Assembly: GCA_021795795.1 (NCBI GenBank)
Contig: JAJYPA010000263.1
Span: 1 to 10,435, forward strand
Length of the DNA stretch: 10,435 nt
Reading direction: 5' to 3'
From: Pseudomonadota bacterium
Lineage (GTDB): Bacteria; Pseudomonadota; Gammaproteobacteria; Halothiobacillales; Halothiobacillaceae
Below, in pieces: positions 8,006 through 10,435 of this stretch. A program made the translations under genes and the position numbers. The stretch's first letter is position 1. Every line of letters starts with the position of its first letter. The notes under the pieces were generated by a model. That model did not search any database. It was not told where the DNA came from and saw only the letters and a program-made list of their open reading frames with translations.

Positions 8006-9544
8006 ATGCAAGGCATGGCTCCGGTTGGTTTCTTTGGCAAGTTGCCCAGCGTCGGCGACTTCGTACAGCGACGCCTGCCTCCGGGATTTGTGGAAGTCTG
8101 GGATCGTAGTTGGGAGCAAGCGGTCAGTGCCACGCGGATGTCGCTCGGAGATCAGTGGGGCGCTGCGTACTATGGCAGCCCATTGTGGCGCTTTGTATTG
8201 CCTCCTGGAGTCTGTACGGAATCTGCCTGGGCGGGAGTGCTGGGGCCGTCAGTGGATCGTGTCGGTCGTTGCTTCCCCATGGTACTCGCCGCGTCATTGG
8301 GGATGGATGCTGTTTCACCGATACATTTAATACAGCGTGGGTATAGCTGGTTTGCTGCGCTGGAACAGGTTTTTTTTCATGGGCAATCGGCGGAGCGGGG
8401 CGGTGTGGATGCTTTTGATGCCCATGTTACCGGACTGCCAGATCCCTTGGACACGGATGTTGAACATCCGTGGTTGACCTTGCATGAAATAAATTGGCAT
8501 GCCAGCGAACAATGGCGTATCCCCCTGTCGGGCAATCACGCTGTCAGCTGCTGGCTTACCGAAATGTGGTCACGACTGACGCAGAGCCCCGGGTCATGGT
8601 GTCTGTGGTGGACGATGCAGGGCGGCGGGCAGCTTCAGCCTACTGCTCTGTTAACCCGGGGACTGCCGCAGACGGCTATTTACGCAGGGTTTCTGGATGG
8701 TGCATGCGGGTCGGATGTCTGGTCGGTTCCAGCCGGTCTGAGCCTTCACACGAATAGTCCGGCAATACCCACGCCATCTGAGATGTCCATAACCGTGTTG
8801 GACGATGCAGTGGTGGGTAGTGGCATTCCGCAATGCAGCAGGGGGAGTAACGAGATTTTCGGATCGGATGATTTGCCTGGGGCAGGGCCGTTTGAGTCTT
8901 CACAGGACTCATATGGTGTTGCCATGGTGCACATGGAGAACTGTGGGCTCACCCTGTTGGTAGCTGATGAAGGCCTGCCAGACATTCATCGACAAGCCAC
9001 GAATAAAGTGGTGGATCTTGTCGAAACGCGCTTTAGCAATGAAATAGAGGGCGGGCTCTCCACGTTACGTACTGAACTGCTGGCCATGCATCAGTCGCTG
9101 GCAGATTGCCGCGATGATCTTGTGAATCCGGTAGAAGAAGAATCTGCCGTCATTGCATTACGCATTCGGGAAAATGTGGGCGAATTGATGCGGATTGGGT
9201 CCGCTGTGGCCTGGCAATGGCGTGGAGGACGGGTTTGGGCACTCCTCCACGCGAGGGGGGAGGAGTCAGACCAGAGCATGAAGAGGCCGGTGCGTGGGGG
9301 GATGGCCGGGCTAGGTGGTGACGCAGAACCCGATAGCGCAGCGCATTTATGTAAAGTGGAACCGGGCGACCGCTTCCTGATGGTCGCAACCCAAAGCGTC
9401 ATTGAACAATTATCCGAGGGATTGATAGCGCAGGCGTTTGCCTTGTCATCCTGCGAAGCCGCGTGCGCTTTTATTGCGGACGCATTACAACTTGGCGGCC
9501 GGTCAGGCCAATGGCCGATTAAAGTGATTGAGGTGAAAGGATGA
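8006..9544 (+). CDS. tagF: TagF fused to a degenerate PP2C-like domain
   Basis: TagF proteins are cytoplasmic post-translational repressors of T6SS; in Agrobacterium TagF acts through Fha. Residues ~5-230 are a full TagF domain: GFFGKLPSVGDFVQRRLP (8-25), PLWRFVLPPGVC (59-70) and LGPSVDRVGRCFPMVLAA (79-96). A linker (~245-290) leads to a second domain (~295-512) that follows the layout of the PP2C encoded next door but lacks most metal ligands: QDS 300-302 and VAD 319-321 remain, while DGMGGH is DEGLPD, GDSR is RGGR, SDG is ATQ (461-463) and RDN is SGQ (500-502). It is therefore predicted to be inactive as a phosphatase. At 512 residues it is about twice a plain TagF. GGAGG at 7993-7997 supports the start; the stop overlaps the next gene as ATGA. 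The TagF call is secure and the pseudophosphatase call is strong. Confidence 0.9.
   Translation: MQGMAPVGFFGKLPSVGDFVQRRLPPGFVEVWDRSWEQAVSATRMSLGDQWGAAYYGSPLWRFVLPPGVCTESAWAGVLGPSVDRVGRCFPMVLAASLGMDAVSPIHLIQRGYSWFAALEQVFFHGQSAERGGVDAFDAHVTGLPDPLDTDVEHPWLTLHEINWHASEQWRIPLSGNHAVSCWLTEMWSRLTQSPGSWCLWWTMQGGGQLQPTALLTRGLPQTAIYAGFLDGACGSDVWSVPAGLSLHTNSPAIPTPSEMSITVLDDAVVGSGIPQCSRGSNEIFGSDDLPGAGPFESSQDSYGVAMVHMENCGLTLLVADEGLPDIHRQATNKVVDLVETRFSNEIEGGLSTLRTELLAMHQSLADCRDDLVNPVEEESAVIALRIRENVGELMRIGSAVAWQWRGGRVWALLHARGEESDQSMKRPVRGGMAGLGGDAEPDSAAHLCKVEPGDRFLMVATQSVIEQLSEGLIAQAFALSSCEAACAFIADALQLGGRSGQWPIKVIEVKG
9220..9252 (+). repeat. Inverted repeat A:B in tagF, 10-bp perfect arms
   Basis: GCGTGGAGGA (9220-9229) and TCCTCCACGC (9243-9252) are perfect reverse complements around a 13-base loop, so the RNA could form a GC-rich stem hiding the GGAGGA of the left arm. 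The right arm also takes part in a second, overlapping pairing with a downstream segment. Confidence 0.55.
9241..9266 (+). repeat. Inverted repeat B:C in tagF, 8-bp perfect arms, competing with A:B
   Basis: ACTCCTCC (9241-9248) pairs perfectly with GGAGGAGT (9259-9266) around a 10-base loop. It shares TCCTCC with the upstream inverted repeat, so only one of the two stems can form at a time. No U-run follows, so it is not a standard terminator. Confidence 0.5.
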
Positions 9545-10269
9545 CGCTGCGCTACGCTTCTACAGGTCGATTAGTGACCGGCAAAGTTCGTAAACACAAT
9601 GAAGATGCCATATTGATACGGGATGATGTTGGTTTATGGGTGGTGGCCGATGGTATGGGTGGGCACTCTGCAGGCGATTATGCGAGCGGTTTGCTCGTTG
9701 ATCGACTTGGTCTGGTGCAGCGCAATGGTAATGTATTTGATTTTATTGAAGCGATCGAAGATGCCGTAGTACAGGTGAACACCGATTTGTTGTGCACGGC
9801 TGCTGAACGCGGTGTCGATGTCATCGGTACGACCCTGGTGCTGTTGGTGCACAGTGCAGACTTCATGCTCTGTGGTTGGGTAGGTGATAGTCGGGGCTAC
9901 TGCTATGAGCAAGGATGCTTGAATTTAATCACGGAAGATCATGTGCATGGCGGTATTAAACAGGATATTACCCAATTTGGTGGTGGTGCGTCAGTACAAC
10001 CGGCCCCCGGGGCTGGAGTGCTAACGCGCGCCATTGGCGCTGAGCATGACTTGTTTATCGACTGGGTAGTGGCTGGATGTCGCCCGGGCATGCGCTTTTT
10101 GCTTTGTTCGGATGGAATTAATAAAGAGATGTCTGATGATGAGATCGAAGCGGAATTCAAGCGCTTACAAGAACCTGAAGCCCTCGCAGACAAGTTGATT
10201 GAGATCGGTATGGAGCGCAGAGGCCGCGATAATATGGCTGCTGTCATTGTACAATTATATAATGAATAA
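9541..10269 (+). CDS. pppA: PP2C-family Ser/Thr protein phosphatase (PppA/Stp type)
   Basis: This is a metal-dependent protein phosphatase, expected to remove phosphate from Ser/Thr targets of the T6SS kinase and so switch the system off. The 242-residue protein is a single cytoplasmic PP2C domain with every key motif: KHNED (18-22), VADGMGGHSAGDYAS (35-49), GTTLVLL (96-102), GDSR (115-118), ITEDH (130-134), LTRAIG (161-166), CSDG (189-192) and GRDN (228-231). Metal-ligand residues Asp22, Asp37, Asp116, Asp191 and Asp230 are all present, so it should be active. The ATG overlaps the tagF stop, with GAGGTG at 9530-9535 as ribosome binding site, implying coupled synthesis with the TagF-pseudophosphatase. 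The symbol pppA is by analogy with the T6SS phosphatase of Pseudomonas aeruginosa; the PP2C identity itself is secure. Confidence 0.93.
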   Translation: MTLRYASTGRLVTGKVRKHNEDAILIRDDVGLWVVADGMGGHSAGDYASGLLVDRLGLVQRNGNVFDFIEAIEDAVVQVNTDLLCTAAERGVDVIGTTLVLLVHSADFMLCGWVGDSRGYCYEQGCLNLITEDHVHGGIKQDITQFGGGASVQPAPGAGVLTRAIGAEHDLFIDWVVAGCRPGMRFLLCSDGINKEMSDDEIEAEFKRLQEPEALADKLIEIGMERRGRDNMAAVIVQLYNE

Positions 10270-10282
10270 AGGTAACCATGAG

Positions 10283-10435
10283 ATGAAGTCTATTGCCGAA
10301 TTGATAGCTGCCTTGCAGCGGGGAGCCATGACGCTGTCCGCTGTGACAGAGGCAATTGAGAAACGAGGCGCGGTGCCCGAGGCAGACCATCGGGCAGAGC
10401 ATTTGCTGCTTGAACAGGCACGCGCGGAAGGTCAA
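10283..10435 (+). CDS. N-terminal fragment of a further operon gene, probably the T6SS Ser/Thr kinase
   Basis: The frame is open from ATG 10283 to the window end, giving 51 residues beginning MKSIAELIAALQRGAMTLSAV. AAAGG at 10268-10272, overlapping the pppA stop, is 10 bases upstream and supports this start; an ATG at 10262 in the same frame overlaps pppA and is less well placed. The visible part is two or three amphipathic helices rich in Ala, Leu and Glu, with no kinase motif yet. In similar clusters the PP2C gene neighbours a Ser/Thr kinase of the PpkA type, and some such kinases open with a short helical region of this kind before the kinase domain. The kinase identity is therefore inferred from position and weak resemblance; the existence of a gene is well supported. 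Confidence 0.6.
   Translation, partial: MKSIAELIAALQRGAMTLSAVTEAIEKRGAVPEADHRAEHLLLEQARAEGQ

Larger units (their letters stand above)
8891..9541 (+). other. Pseudo-PP2C domain of TagF
   Basis: This marks the part of tagF, residues ~296-512, that aligns by eye with the PP2C encoded at 9541-10269. Paired segments are FESSQDSYG with KHNEDAIL, GLTLLVADEG with GLWVVADGMG, AWQWRGGR with CGWVGDSR, GDRFLMVATQ with GMRFLLCSDG, and the final IKVIEV strand with AVIVQL. Ligand positions D116, D191 and D230 of the neighbour correspond to Gly408, Thr462 and Gly501 here, G38 corresponds to Glu322, and Glu21 to Gln300. The fold call is inference from motif order and spacing. Confidence 0.75.

Noticed and set aside
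7555..8133. Long open frame on the minus strand across the tssM-tagF junction (192 codons)
   Set aside because: It lies opposite two clearly real genes, its translation shows no recognisable domain, and it would be antisense to the operon. It is best explained as a codon-bias shadow.
10258..10263. Perfect TATAAT just before the putative kinase gene
   Set aside because: No acceptable -35 element lies 16-18 bases upstream (TGGCTG at 10235-10240 matches poorly) and there is no extended -10. It coincides with AT-rich codons at the end of pppA, and the transcript leader would be only about a dozen bases.

Overview
The window is a block of a type VI secretion system (T6SS) locus. All nine recognised genes lie on the + strand and are tightly packed, with ATGA overlaps or 4-5 bp gaps at most junctions, so it reads as one operon or part of one. 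Both ends are cut inside genes. Base composition is moderate (mid-50s % GC by eye), and the TssL, TssM, TagF and FHA types are those of a proteobacterium. I cannot name the genus from sequence alone.

Layout: (1) 2-394, the 3' part of a DUF6931-like T6SS accessory gene. (2) 391-1695, tagH/fha, a forkhead-associated phosphothreonine reader. (3) 1692-1811, a candidate 39-residue ORF filling the tagH-tssK gap, where tssJ often sits in other clusters. (4) 1795-3132, tssK. (5) 3137-4480, tssL, a DotU-type protein fused to an OmpA-like domain. (6) 4486-8001, tssM (IcmF). (7) 8006-9544, tagF with a C-terminal extension that looks like a catalytically dead PP2C phosphatase. (8) 9541-10269, an intact PP2C phosphatase (PppA/Stp type). 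(9) 10283 to the window end, the first 51 codons of a further gene, probably the partner Ser/Thr kinase by position.

TssK, TssL and TssM build the baseplate-to-membrane connection, and TssL carries its own peptidoglycan-binding-like domain. FHA protein, PP2C, TagF and the presumed kinase form the post-translational switch known from the threonine phosphorylation pathway: a kinase phosphorylates a target, the FHA domain reads the phosphothreonine, PP2C reverses it, and TagF represses assembly. TssL carries a threonine motif near its N-terminus that could be the switch target.

The most unusual points are the TagF-pseudophosphatase fusion beside a complete phosphatase, the lack of tssJ with a small ORF in its place, the Asp-to-Asn change in the TssL OmpA-like domain, and a pair of mutually exclusive stem-loops inside tagF. 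No stretch over 300 bases lacks a gene; the only gap above 20 bp between the main genes is 1696-1794. I saw no RNA gene, insertion sequence, CRISPR array or convincing terminator.
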